From positions 1 through 25,275 of the forward strand of contig DASVCA010000091.1 in NCBI GenBank assembly GCA_036381835.1: 25,275 bases of DNA, given 5' to 3'. This stretch comes from DASULK01 sp036381835. GTDB taxonomy: Bacteria > Actinomycetota > Actinomycetes > Mycobacteriales > Micromonosporaceae. The first letter of the stretch is position 1; each line of letters opens with the position of its first letter. The notes below the pieces were generated by a model. It was not told the DNA's origin, did not search any database, and was given only the letters and a program-made list of their open reading frames with translations. Position numbers and translations under genes: made by a program. Below are positions 6,823 through 13,925 of this stretch, one piece after another.

Positions 6823-8013
6823 TCAGGCCGTCGACGTCCAGTCGATGCGGTAGTCGTAGATCTCCGCCTGGGTCCTGCCGTCGGCGGCGAACCTGAGGAT
6901 GGTCGGCAGCACGGCGTCGCGCAGCATCCGGGCGAGCGGCCCCGCCGCCTTGCCGTGGTTGATGCGGGCGGCCCATTTGATGATGCGCTCGACGCGGGGG
7001 CGGCGGGCGGCTTCGAATCGGGCGAATGCCGTCTGCGGGTCGGGCGAGTCGCGCAGACACTTGGCGAGCACCACGGCGTCCTCGATGGACAGCGACGCGC
7101 CCTGTCCGGACGACGGGGAGGGCGCGTGCGCGGCGTCCCCGATCACGATCATCCGTCGGCGGTGCCAGACCGGCAGGTGCGGGATGGCGTGAACGGGGGT
7201 CATCGGCGGAATCTGCCGGGTGGCCCGGATGAGCGGTACGGCGGGTCCGGCGTCCTCGGCGAACAGCCGCAGCAGCCTCCGGCGCCAGTCCTCGCCGTCA
7301 ACGGATTCCACTTCGCCGCGGGTTGGTTCGTCGCGGCGCGGCACGTTTGCGAACCACCACACCTGTCCGTCCGGGGCCTTGGTGTGGCCGAAGAACGCGC
7401 GCCGGCCGAAAATCATTTCGCAGCTGCCCGGCTCGGTGGGCATCGGGACGCCGTGGGCGTACCCGCCGGTGCTGAGTAGCCCGGCGTAGGTCGGGGCGGG
7501 GGCCGCGGGGTCGATGATCCGCCGGACGGTGGAGTGCACGCCGTCGCAGCCGATCAGGACATCGCCGGTCGCCTCGCTGCCGTCGGCGAACACCGCCCGT
7601 ACGCCGTCGGCGGTCTCCTCGGCGTCTACCAGGCGCTTGCCGTGCTCGATCCGTACGCCCCGGGCGAGCGCCTCCTCGTACAGCGCCCGGTAGAGGTCGG
7701 CCCGCCGGATCGTGTGGCTGGTTGTGCCGTCGGGCAGCATCCGGCCGGTGGGCGTCTCGCCGAGCCGCTTGCCGGTGGTGCTGCGCAACGTGATCGTCGG
7801 GGTGGGGAAGCCGGCGGCCAGCGCCGCTTTATCGGCGTCGATGACGCGCAGCGCTTCGATGCCGTTCGAGGCGAGGATGAGGAATACGCCGACGTCGTGC
7901 GCGCGGGTGGGGTGCGCCTCGTAGACCACCGGGTCGATGCCGGCTTTGCGCAGGGCGATGGCCGTCGCCGGTCCGGCGATGCCGCCGCCGATGATCAGTG
8001 CGGTTCGGGTCAT
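6823..8013 (-). CDS. FAD-dependent monooxygenase (group A, PHBH/TetX-like)
   Basis: A 396-residue flavoprotein hydroxylase. The dinucleotide-binding motif IIGGGIAG is at residues 7-14, followed by the acidic strand end (VVYEAH), a DVLIGCDGVHSTVR segment, and the second FAD motif VIGDAAHAPSPSSGQGASLS with EDAVVLAKCL. This order is diagnostic of class A NAD(P)H-dependent aromatic and antibiotic monooxygenases, which hydroxylate phenols, polyketides or drugs. I use the ATG at 8013, which overlaps the padR-type stop codon as ATGA and has an AGAGGA site upstream; the open frame extends 16 codons further but without support. Coupling to a PadR regulator suggests induction by an aromatic substrate. 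Substrate unknown. Confidence 0.88.
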   Translation of the reverse strand: MTRTALIIGGGIAGPATAIALRKAGIDPVVYEAHPTRAHDVGVFLILASNGIEALRVIDADKAALAAGFPTPTITLRSTTGKRLGETPTGRMLPDGTTSHTIRRADLYRALYEEALARGVRIEHGKRLVDAEETADGVRAVFADGSEATGDVLIGCDGVHSTVRRIIDPAAPAPTYAGLLSTGGYAHGVPMPTEPGSCEMIFGRRAFFGHTKAPDGQVWWFANVPRRDEPTRGEVESVDGEDWRRRLLRLFAEDAGPAVPLIRATRQIPPMTPVHAIPHLPVWHRRRMIVIGDAAHAPSPSSGQGASLSIEDAVVLAKCLRDSPDPQTAFARFEAARRPRVERIIKWAARINHGKAAGPLARMLRDAVLPTILRFAADGRTQAEIYDYRIDWTSTA

Positions 8014-8633
8014 TGGCGTCCTCTGTCCGGTTCGGTGGCTGCGGCGTGGAGCTCGGCCCACGGGCGGCCCCAGCCGGTCTCGGGGTGGGTGATCTGATTG
8101 AGGAACCGTTCGACGAATGCGGATTCGGCGTCGAGTAGGGCTAGCCGGTATTCCTCCTCGATGAGGAAGAGCGGATGTACGCCGTCGCCGACGGTACGGT
8201 CGATGAGGTCGCGGATCTCGGTTCGTTGTCCGGCCAGTCGGTGCAGCCGCTCGCGCAGCAGTTCGATCGCCTCGTCTGGGTGCAGTGCGGCGATCAGCGA
8301 TAGCGCGGCCACGAAGTACGGGTACTCGTGTCGCGGCTGGGCGACCAGTTCCCGCAGCCAGTCGCGTAGTTCCCGCCGTCCGGCGTCGGTGATCGCGTAC
8401 ACGGTGCGCTCGGGGCGGTGGCCGGTTCGCGTCGTCTCCTGTTCAGCGATGAAGCCGGCTTCGGCTAGCTGTGCGACCACCATGTACAGCGAGCCGTGGG
8501 TGAATTTGATGCTGCGAGCGTCATCGCGCTCGCGCAGGGTGCGGCTGATTTCGTACGGGTGCATCGGTCCTCCGCTCAAGTAGGACAGCACCGCCAGTGC
8601 CAGCAGGTTGTTGACCTTGCGTCGTTTAGCCAT
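8010..8633 (-). CDS. PadR-family transcriptional regulator
   Basis: A 207-residue regulator. The winged helix occupies roughly residues 8-85 (LALAVLSYLSGGPMHPYEIS, then FTHGSLYMVVAQLAEAGFI and ERTVYAITDAGRRELRDWL, the family signature). The C-terminal part, about 95-185, is helical and matches the dimerising domain of longer PadR proteins. PadR repressors usually release DNA when bound by phenolic or multidrug ligands. The gene is first in a two-gene unit with the flavin monooxygenase (ATGA overlap), and a dyad operator overlaps its promoter, so autoregulation of the pair is likely. The ATG has GGAAG six bases upstream. It is divergent from mgtE. Confidence 0.92.
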   Translation of the reverse strand: MAKRRKVNNLLALAVLSYLSGGPMHPYEISRTLRERDDARSIKFTHGSLYMVVAQLAEAGFIAEQETTRTGHRPERTVYAITDAGRRELRDWLRELVAQPRHEYPYFVAALSLIAALHPDEAIELLRERLHRLAGQRTEIRDLIDRTVGDGVHPLFLIEEEYRLALLDAESAFVERFLNQITHPETGWGRPWAELHAAATEPDRGRQ

Positions 8634-8654
8634 CGCACGCTTCCGTATCGTGGT

Positions 8655-8695
8655 TAGTCATTTCTGACTATACGGTTTCGACTAGTCAGAAACAA
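8655..8695 (-). promoter_or_regulatory. PadR-gene promoter overlapped by a dyad operator
   Basis: TTTCTGACTA (8661-8670) and its perfect complement TAGTCAGAAA (8683-8692) form a 32-bp dyad with a 12-base spacer. A further half-site, TAGTCA at 8655-8660, makes a nested TAGTCA-N4-TGACTA dyad. On the minus strand TTGTTT (8690-8695) and TATAGT (8667-8672) are 17 bases apart and make a good housekeeping promoter, so the dyad covers both promoter elements. The region is markedly AT-rich for this genome. Binding by the PadR protein is inferred from position. Confidence 0.7.
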
Positions 8696-8728
8696 CTATT
8701 ACTTGGGGTGCGTGGGCATCCGACGTTT

Positions 8729-8756
8729 TTGGAAGATTGACTACGGGGTGTAAGGT
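8729..8756 (+). promoter_or_regulatory. candidate promoter of the mgtE leader transcript
   Basis: TTGGAA (8729-8734) and TAAGGT (8751-8756) are 16 bases apart on the plus strand and fit a weak housekeeping promoter. Initiation near 8763 would give a leader of about 250 bases before mgtE. I looked for an M-box magnesium riboswitch in this leader and do not recognise its conserved core. Confidence 0.3.
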
Positions 8757-8805
8757 ACGCGGTGGCCCGGAAGCGTCTTGGTGTGACGGATGGAGGTGGT
8801 CCGCG

Positions 8806-8850
8806 ATGAGCGGTGAACCTTCCAGTACCGTCGCCGTCGACGCAGCGTAA
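8806..8850 (+). CDS. 14-codon leader ORF (uORF1) upstream of mgtE
   Basis: An ATG at 8806 follows a strong GGAGGTGG ribosome-binding site by six bases and encodes MSGEPSSTVAVDAA before a TAA stop. The ribosome-binding site is better than those of many full genes in the window. CGCGG at 8758-8762 can pair with CCGCG at 8801-8805, just before the start codon. A short well-initiated ORF in the leader of a magnesium channel could sense translation or magnesium; that is inference. Confidence 0.4.
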   Translation: MSGEPSSTVAVDAA

Positions 8851-8931
8851 CCATCGGCCCTTCCCATCTGGGGTGTCCCGCGGCGTCGGCGGCCCTCTGT
8901 CGCGCCATTCCGACCGCTTCGAGGATCCCCC

Positions 8932-9018
8932 ATGTCGACGAATGCCCTGCGCGCGCAGACGTTTCTCCCCACCCGCCCGCACATCGGTGACGTCACCGTA
9001 TCGGGGGTGGCCCGATGA
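8932..9018 (+). CDS. 28-codon leader ORF (uORF2) overlapping the mgtE start
   Basis: An ATG at 8932, six bases after GAGGA, encodes a 28-residue peptide beginning MSTNALRAQTFLPTRPH. Its TGA (9016-9018) overlaps the mgtE ATG (9015-9017) as ATGA, the classic arrangement for translational coupling. It is in a different frame from mgtE, so it is not an alternative mgtE start. Codons are G/C-rich at the third position. Together with uORF1 it suggests that mgtE translation depends on passage of ribosomes through the leader. Confidence 0.45.
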   Translation: MSTNALRAQTFLPTRPHIGDVTVSGVAR

Positions 9019-10343
9019 CCGAATCGCTGAGCCAACTGGTCGAACGCAACGAACTGACCGCGATCCAGCGGTGGCTCGCCGACCATCCACCGCACGTGAT
9101 CGCCGACGAGCTCGCTCGTATGGACGGCGTCTCGGCCGGGGTGCTGTTCCGGTTGCTGGACAAGGACCGGGCGTTGGCGGTCTTCGAGGAGCTGGAACCG
9201 GTCGACCAGCAGTCCATCCTGCTCGGCCTGCGCGATCAGGCGTTCCGCGAGCTGGTCGAGAACATGGATCCGGACGACCGGGCGCGGATGCTCACCGAAG
9301 CCCCGGCCAAGGTCGTCAAACGTGTGTTGGCCGGGCTGTCGGCGCACGAGCGGCAGATGACCGCCGAACTGCTCGGTTACCCGCCGCGGTCGGTCGGGCA
9401 GATGATGACGCCGGAGACGGTCGCGCTGCCCTTGGCCGCCACCGCGGGCGAGGCGTTGCGGATCGTACGGGATAAGGGCCGGCACGCCGAGACGGTGTAC
9501 GTGCTGCCGGTCGTCAACGGCGGCCGACGGCTGGTCGGCGTCGTCGAACTGCGGGAGCTGGTGCTCAGCCCGGCGGATACGCCGGTCGCCGACCTGGTGG
9601 ATCGGGAGGCGTCGCGGGTGCGGGCCACCGATCCCGCCGAGGATGCCGCCCGTCTGATGCGGGAGACCAACGTGCTCGGCCTGCCGGTGGTCGACAGCGA
9701 GGACCGGCTGGTCGGGCTGCTCACCATCGACGACGCGGTGGAGATCATCGAGGCGGCGGACACCGAGGACGTGGCCCGGCAGTCGGGTGCCGCGCCGTGG
9801 CCCGGCCACTACATGGCGGTGAGTGTGTGGCGGCTGGCCCGGTCCCGGGCGCCGTGGCTGCTGCTGTTGATCGTCGCGTCGGTTTTGACCGTCAACGTGT
9901 TGCAGATCTTCGAGTCGACGCTGGAGGCGGTGACGTCGCTGGCGTTGTTCATTCCGCTGCTGGTCGGTACCGGCGGCAACGCCGGGGCGCAGGCGGCGAC
10001 CTCGGCGGTGCGCGCACTTGCGGTGGGGGAGTTGCGCGGTAGCGACCTGGCCGCGGTGATCTGGCGGGAGTCGCGGGTGGGGCTGGTGCTCGGGGCGATG
10101 CTCGCCGCCGTCGGCCTGGTCGTCGGCACCCTGCTCGTCGGCGGGGAGATCGCGATGGTGGTCGGCCTGTCGTTGATCGTGATCTGTGCCTGGGCGGCTA
10201 CCGTGGGGGCGACGATGCCGATGCTGGCCAAGCGGCTGCGCATCGACCCGGCGGTGGTTTCCGCCCCGATGGTGACCACCCTGGTGGACGCGACCGGGCT
10301 GATCATCTATTTCCTCGTCGCGCACACCCTGCTGAACCTGTAG
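9015..10343 (+). CDS. mgtE: MgtE-type magnesium channel/transporter
   Basis: A 442-residue MgtE protein, near the family's usual 450. The N-terminal helical domain covers about 1-125 (MTESLSQLVERNELTA through KRVLAGL), two CBS domains follow at about 130-255 (starting at VGQMMTPETVALP), then a linker helix and five membrane helices. The pore region shows FIPLLVGTGGNAGAQAATSA and the last helix has TTLVDATGLIIYF, which contains the conserved pore aspartate. Cytosolic Mg2+ binding to the N and CBS domains closes the channel in studied members. The ATG overlaps uORF2 and has GGGGGTGG four bases upstream. It is divergent from padR and followed 55 bases later by the heliorhodopsin gene. Confidence 0.95.
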   Translation: MTESLSQLVERNELTAIQRWLADHPPHVIADELARMDGVSAGVLFRLLDKDRALAVFEELEPVDQQSILLGLRDQAFRELVENMDPDDRARMLTEAPAKVVKRVLAGLSAHERQMTAELLGYPPRSVGQMMTPETVALPLAATAGEALRIVRDKGRHAETVYVLPVVNGGRRLVGVVELRELVLSPADTPVADLVDREASRVRATDPAEDAARLMRETNVLGLPVVDSEDRLVGLLTIDDAVEIIEAADTEDVARQSGAAPWPGHYMAVSVWRLARSRAPWLLLLIVASVLTVNVLQIFESTLEAVTSLALFIPLLVGTGGNAGAQAATSAVRALAVGELRGSDLAAVIWRESRVGLVLGAMLAAVGLVVGTLLVGGEIAMVVGLSLIVICAWAATVGATMPMLAKRLRIDPAVVSAPMVTTLVDATGLIIYFLVAHTLLNL

Positions 10344-10384
10344 CGAGGCCGGCCGATACTGCACCTTATGCCCGGTTTGCCCGG

Positions 10385-10390
10385 TAGGCT
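10385..10390 (+). promoter_or_regulatory. -10 element of a possible leaderless promoter for heliorhodopsin
   Basis: TAGGCT, matching TANNNT, sits eight bases before the ATG. There is no Shine-Dalgarno sequence and no convincing -35 element, so the gene may be leaderless or may be read through from mgtE. Confidence 0.3.
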
Positions 10391-10398
10391 CGGTCGAT

Positions 10399-11172
10399 AT
10401 GACCGTACCGCGCACGCCCGGCCCGGCCGCCCGGTACCGGCGGCTGCGCTGGTTCAACCTGCTGGTGGGCGCGGCGCTCGCCGCGCAGGCCGCGTACATG
10501 CTCGCCGCGAGCAACGCGCTGGAGCTGCCGGTCACCGCGTCGTTCCTGACCGCCGACCCGGTCGCGGTCCGGGACGGCACGCCACCGGAGACGGTGTTCC
10601 GGATCCCGATCGGTCCGGCCGTCGCGCTCTTCCTGCTTCTCGCCGCCGTCGACCACTGGACGGTCGCCGCGCCCGGGGTGCATCGGTGGTACGAGCGACG
10701 GCTCGCCGAGCGCGCCAACTACGCCCGGTGGATCGAGTACTCGGTCAGCGCCTCGCTGATGGTCGTGCTGATCGGGCTGTTCGTGGGCATCCGGGACCTG
10801 GCCGCGGTCATCGGCCTGTTCGGCGTGAACAGCGCGATGATCCTGTTCGGCATGTTGATGGAGCGTCAGCAGCGCCCCGGGCCGGGCGCCGACTGGAGCG
10901 CCTACTGGTTCGGCACCCTGGCCGGGCTCGTGCCGTGGGTCGCGATCGCGGTCTACATCGCCCAACCGCCCGAGGTGCCGGGCTTCGTGTACGCGATCTC
11001 CGTCATCCAGTTTCTGCTGTTCGCCGGCTTCGGCGTGACCATGGCTCTGCAATACGCCCGGGTGTGGCGCTGGCGGAACTACCTGACCGGCGAGGTGACG
11101 TACATCCTGCTCAGCCTGATCGCCAAGTCCCTGCTCGCCTGGCTGATCTTCGCCAACGTGCTGCGTACCTGA
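10399..11172 (+). CDS. heliorhodopsin (retinal-binding seven-helix membrane protein)
   Basis: A 257-residue protein with seven hydrophobic segments, matching the heliorhodopsin family in length and motifs. The last helix carries YILLSLIAKSLLAW, in which Lys243 is the expected retinal Schiff-base lysine and Ser239, four residues earlier, is the usual partner. The third helix contains RWIEYSVSASLM with Glu113 in the position of the Schiff-base counterion (Glu107 in the reference heliorhodopsin). The N-terminus is arginine-rich and probably cytoplasmic, in keeping with the inverted topology of heliorhodopsins. No carotenoid, retinal-cleavage (blh/brp) or other rhodopsin gene is in the window, so the chromophore must come from elsewhere. 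The cellular function of this family is unresolved. Confidence 0.88.
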   Translation: MTVPRTPGPAARYRRLRWFNLLVGAALAAQAAYMLAASNALELPVTASFLTADPVAVRDGTPPETVFRIPIGPAVALFLLLAAVDHWTVAAPGVHRWYERRLAERANYARWIEYSVSASLMVVLIGLFVGIRDLAAVIGLFGVNSAMILFGMLMERQQRPGPGADWSAYWFGTLAGLVPWVAIAVYIAQPPEVPGFVYAISVIQFLLFAGFGVTMALQYARVWRWRNYLTGEVTYILLSLIAKSLLAWLIFANVLRT

Positions 11173-11227
11173 TCGGCTGTCCGCGACCGCCGGTCGGCGC
11201 ACTGATCTTCGGCCCTACGTATCGGGA

Positions 11228-11287
11228 TTGATAAATATTTATGTACGCTTCTCTTTTGGGGTGCTCCCCCTGATCGGCGCGGGGAGC
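11228..11287 (+). promoter_or_regulatory. AT-rich element and hairpin upstream of the subtilase gene
   Basis: An AT-rich run (11229-11256, with AATATTTATGT at 11233-11243) interrupts otherwise GC-rich DNA. It is followed by a 7-bp inverted repeat, GCTCCCC at 11263-11269 and GGGGAGC at 11281-11287, just before the GAGGAG ribosome-binding site of the protease gene. The AT-rich run may hold the promoter or a nucleoid-protein site; I cannot assign clean -35 and -10 boxes. Confidence 0.35.
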
Positions 11288-11309
11288 GCGCGAAAGAGAG
11301 GAGTGGAAG

Positions 11310-12536
11310 ATGGCTCTCCCACGGACCCGCCGCCACTGGCGGGCCGCACTCGGCACCCTCACCGTGCTGACCGTAGTCGCCGGCGCGGCCGGCACCCCGG
11401 CACAGGCGGCACCGAGCGCCGGCGAGATCCGAAACGCCGGGGGCGCGACCGCGATCCCGGACAGCTACATCGTGGTATTCAAGGACGACGCGGTCGCCGG
11501 ACCCGCCACGGCCCGGTCGGACGCGGTCAACCGGCTGGCCGCAGACCTCGCCGGCCGCTACGACGCCCACCTGACCCGGGTGTACGACGCGGCGCTCAAC
11601 GGCTTCGCGGCACGCATGCCCGAGCGGGCCGCCAAGCGCCTGGCGGCGCACCCGGCCGTGGCGTACGTCGAGCAGGACCACACCGTGTCCGCGATGGCCA
11701 CGCAGTACAACCCGCCGTGGAACCTGGACCGCATCGACCAGCGCAACCTGCCGCTGGACGGCAAGTACAGCTGGATTAGCGACGGCACCGGGGTCGACGC
11801 GTACATCATCGACACCGGAATCAAGATCGACCATCCGGAGTTCGGTTGGCGGGCCGGCTACGGCTACGACTCCGTTGACGGCAGCCTCCCCGCCGACGAC
11901 TGCAACGGGCACGGCACCCACGTCGCCGGCATCGTCGGCTCCTACACCTACGGGGTCGCCAAGAACGTGCGGCTCATCGCGGTGCGCGTACTCAACTGCA
12001 CCGGCAGCGGCTCCATCAGCGGCGTGATCGCCGGGGTCGACTGGGTCACCAACCACCATGTAGCGGGCAAGCCCGCGGTGGCCAACATGAGCCTCGGCGG
12101 CAGCTACAGCAGCGCCCTCAACACCGCGGTGGCCAACTCGATCGCCGACGGCGTGGTGTACGCGGTGGCGGCCGGCGGCTCCAACGCCAACGCCTGCAAC
12201 TACTCGCCGGCTTCCGTCCCGGCGGCGCTCACCGTCGGATCCACGACGACCACCGACGCCCGCGCCTCCTTCTCCAACTACGGTTCCTGCCTGGACATCT
12301 TCGCGCCCGGCATGAGCATCCAGTCAACGTGGATCGACGGGGGATCCAGGACACTCAGCGGCACCTCGATGTCTGCCCCGCACGTCGCCGGGGGCGCCGC
12401 CCGCGTCCTCCAGCGGTACCCGACCTGGACCCCGGCGCAGGTAGCGGATTATCTGACCGGCACCTGCTCGCCTGTCGTCATCAACCCCGGCCCCGGCTCG
12501 CCGAACTGCCTGCTCTACCTGGATCCGGCGCTCTGA
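11310..12536 (+). CDS. secreted subtilisin-like serine protease (S8A, proteinase K type) with altered oxyanion hole
   Basis: A 408-residue pre-pro-protease. A signal peptide spans residues 1-33 with an AQA cleavage site, then an I9 inhibitor propeptide (about 50-127, SYIVVFKDD to VAYVEQDH), then the S8 catalytic domain. Catalytic residues are Asp168 (IIDTG), His201 (NGHGTHVAG) and Ser353 (SGTSMSAPH). The oxyanion-hole Asn, normally in AAGN, is replaced: the sequence reads AAGGSNANACNYSP, giving Gly290. Activity may therefore be reduced or altered. The ATG is preceded by GAGGAG seven bases upstream. No C-terminal binding domain is present. It stands alone, with a hairpin upstream and a short weak one downstream. 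Confidence 0.93.
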   Translation: MALPRTRRHWRAALGTLTVLTVVAGAAGTPAQAAPSAGEIRNAGGATAIPDSYIVVFKDDAVAGPATARSDAVNRLAADLAGRYDAHLTRVYDAALNGFAARMPERAAKRLAAHPAVAYVEQDHTVSAMATQYNPPWNLDRIDQRNLPLDGKYSWISDGTGVDAYIIDTGIKIDHPEFGWRAGYGYDSVDGSLPADDCNGHGTHVAGIVGSYTYGVAKNVRLIAVRVLNCTGSGSISGVIAGVDWVTNHHVAGKPAVANMSLGGSYSSALNTAVANSIADGVVYAVAAGGSNANACNYSPASVPAALTVGSTTTTDARASFSNYGSCLDIFAPGMSIQSTWIDGGSRTLSGTSMSAPHVAGGAARVLQRYPTWTPAQVADYLTGTCSPVVINPGPGSPNCLLYLDPAL

Positions 12537-12540
12537 GAGC

Positions 12541-12553
12541 CGGGCGATGCCCG
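12541..12553 (+). terminator. short hairpin after the subtilase gene
   Basis: CGGGC-GAT-GCCCG, a 5-bp stem with a three-base loop, lies five bases after the stop codon. It is small and lacks a T-tract, so it is a weak terminator candidate. Confidence 0.25.
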
Positions 12554-12636
12554 CGCCCAGCCACAGCTTCCGCCTGCTTTACTCGATCGGACCGGCCGGG
12601 AGACGTCGCCCCGGCCGCGGTCGGCGGAGGTGAGGC

Positions 12637-13842
12637 ATGCGCCGAGTGGTGGTCGGCGCGGGCATCGTCGGGCTGGCGGCCGCCCGCCAACTGCTCCTAC
12701 GCCGCCCGACCGATCCGGTGCTCGTACTCGAGAAGGAGCCGCGGGTCGCCGCCCACCAGACCGGTCACAACAGCGGAGTCGTCCACGCCGGGGTGTACTA
12801 CCCGCCGGGCTCGCTGAAGGCGACACTCTGCCGGCGGGGCGTCGCCCTGCTGCGGGAGTACGCCGCCGAGCACCGCATCCCCTACCGCGAACTGGGCAAG
12901 GTCATCGTCGCGACCGACGCCGCCCAGGAGTCTCGGCTGCGCGACCTGTACGCGCGGGCGCTGGCCAACGGCGTACCCGATGTGGAGCTGATCGGGCCGC
13001 AGGGGCTGCGGGAGCGTGAGCCGCACGTGCGCGGCCGCGCGGCCCTGCTCTCGCCGCGTACCGCGGTCGTCGACTTCGGACAGGTCGCCCGCTGCCTGGC
13101 CGACGATGTGGTGCGGCTCGGCGGTGAGATCCGGCTGTCCAGCCCGGTACGTCGGATCGACCGACGCGGCGACCGGGTGGTGCTTGCCACCGACGGCGCA
13201 GCGGTACAGGCCGAGCAGGTGCTCCTCTGCGCCGGGCTGCACGTGGACCGGCTGGCGCGACTGGCCGGCGGCGACGGATCGCCGCGCATCCTGCCGTTCC
13301 GCGGCGAGTACTACCGGCTGGTGCCGCAACGTTCCGCGCTGGTGCGCGGCCTGGTCTACCCGGTGCCCGATCCGCGCTACCCGTTTCTCGGGGTGCACCT
13401 GACCCGGCGCGTCGACGACACCGTCGACGTCGGCCCCAACGCGGTCCTCGCCCTGGCCCGGGAGGGATACCGGTGGCGTGAGGTGCGGCTGCCCGACCTG
13501 CTGGAGACCGTCTTCTACCCCGGGTTCGCGCGTCTCGCCGCCCGGCACTGGCGTACCGGCCTGCGCGAGGTGCTCGGCTCCCTGTTCAAGCATCGGTTCG
13601 TCGCCGCGGCGCGCCGGTACGTGCCCGAGCTGGCCGCCGCCGACCTGGTTCCGGCCGCCGCCGGGGTACGCGCGCAGGCCGTCGACCGGCGCGGGCGGCT
13701 CGTGGACGACTTTTGCATCGAGTTCTTGGGATCGGTCGTCGCGTTGCGTAACGCCCCGTCGCCGGCGGCGACGTCCTCGTTGGCCATCGCCGAACACGTG
13801 GTCGATCGGATGCTCGACCCGGACGCCGGTCGTTCGCACTGA
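12637..13842 (+). CDS. lhgO: FAD-dependent L-2-hydroxyglutarate oxidase/dehydrogenase (LhgO-like)
   Basis: A 401-residue DAO-fold flavoprotein. The FAD motif VVVGAGIVGLAAARQ is at residues 4-18. The family-specific block QTGHNSGVVHAGVYYPPGS follows near residues 41-59, and APSPAATSSLAIAEHV near the C-terminus closes the FAD site. These match LhgO (formerly YgaF), which oxidises L-2-hydroxyglutarate to 2-oxoglutarate and feeds electrons to quinones. The ATG is supported by a GGAGGTGAG site immediately upstream. The lysine/glutarate catabolic partners (csiD, gabD, gabT) are absent here, so it probably serves metabolite repair. It is monocistronic in appearance, with a secreted protease upstream and a secreted hydrolase downstream. 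Confidence 0.9.
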   Translation: MRRVVVGAGIVGLAAARQLLLRRPTDPVLVLEKEPRVAAHQTGHNSGVVHAGVYYPPGSLKATLCRRGVALLREYAAEHRIPYRELGKVIVATDAAQESRLRDLYARALANGVPDVELIGPQGLREREPHVRGRAALLSPRTAVVDFGQVARCLADDVVRLGGEIRLSSPVRRIDRRGDRVVLATDGAAVQAEQVLLCAGLHVDRLARLAGGDGSPRILPFRGEYYRLVPQRSALVRGLVYPVPDPRYPFLGVHLTRRVDDTVDVGPNAVLALAREGYRWREVRLPDLLETVFYPGFARLAARHWRTGLREVLGSLFKHRFVAAARRYVPELAAADLVPAAAGVRAQAVDRRGRLVDDFCIEFLGSVVALRNAPSPAATSSLAIAEHVVDRMLDPDAGRSH

Positions 13843-13925
13843 GCGGAGATCGACCATTGACGACAGGTCGACGGTGTGGTCTTATCGCAAAAATCTTTCA
13901 CATTTCCATGTGTCTGGAGAGCGAT

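Noticed and set aside
8757..9014. M-box (ykoK) magnesium riboswitch in the mgtE leader
   Set aside because: The conserved core segments of that riboswitch are not visible; a covariance-model scan would be decisive.
8682..10718. A 678-codon open frame on the minus strand opposite mgtE
   Set aside because: It is an antisense shadow of mgtE; the translation is low-complexity and it overlaps the padR operator and heliorhodopsin start.
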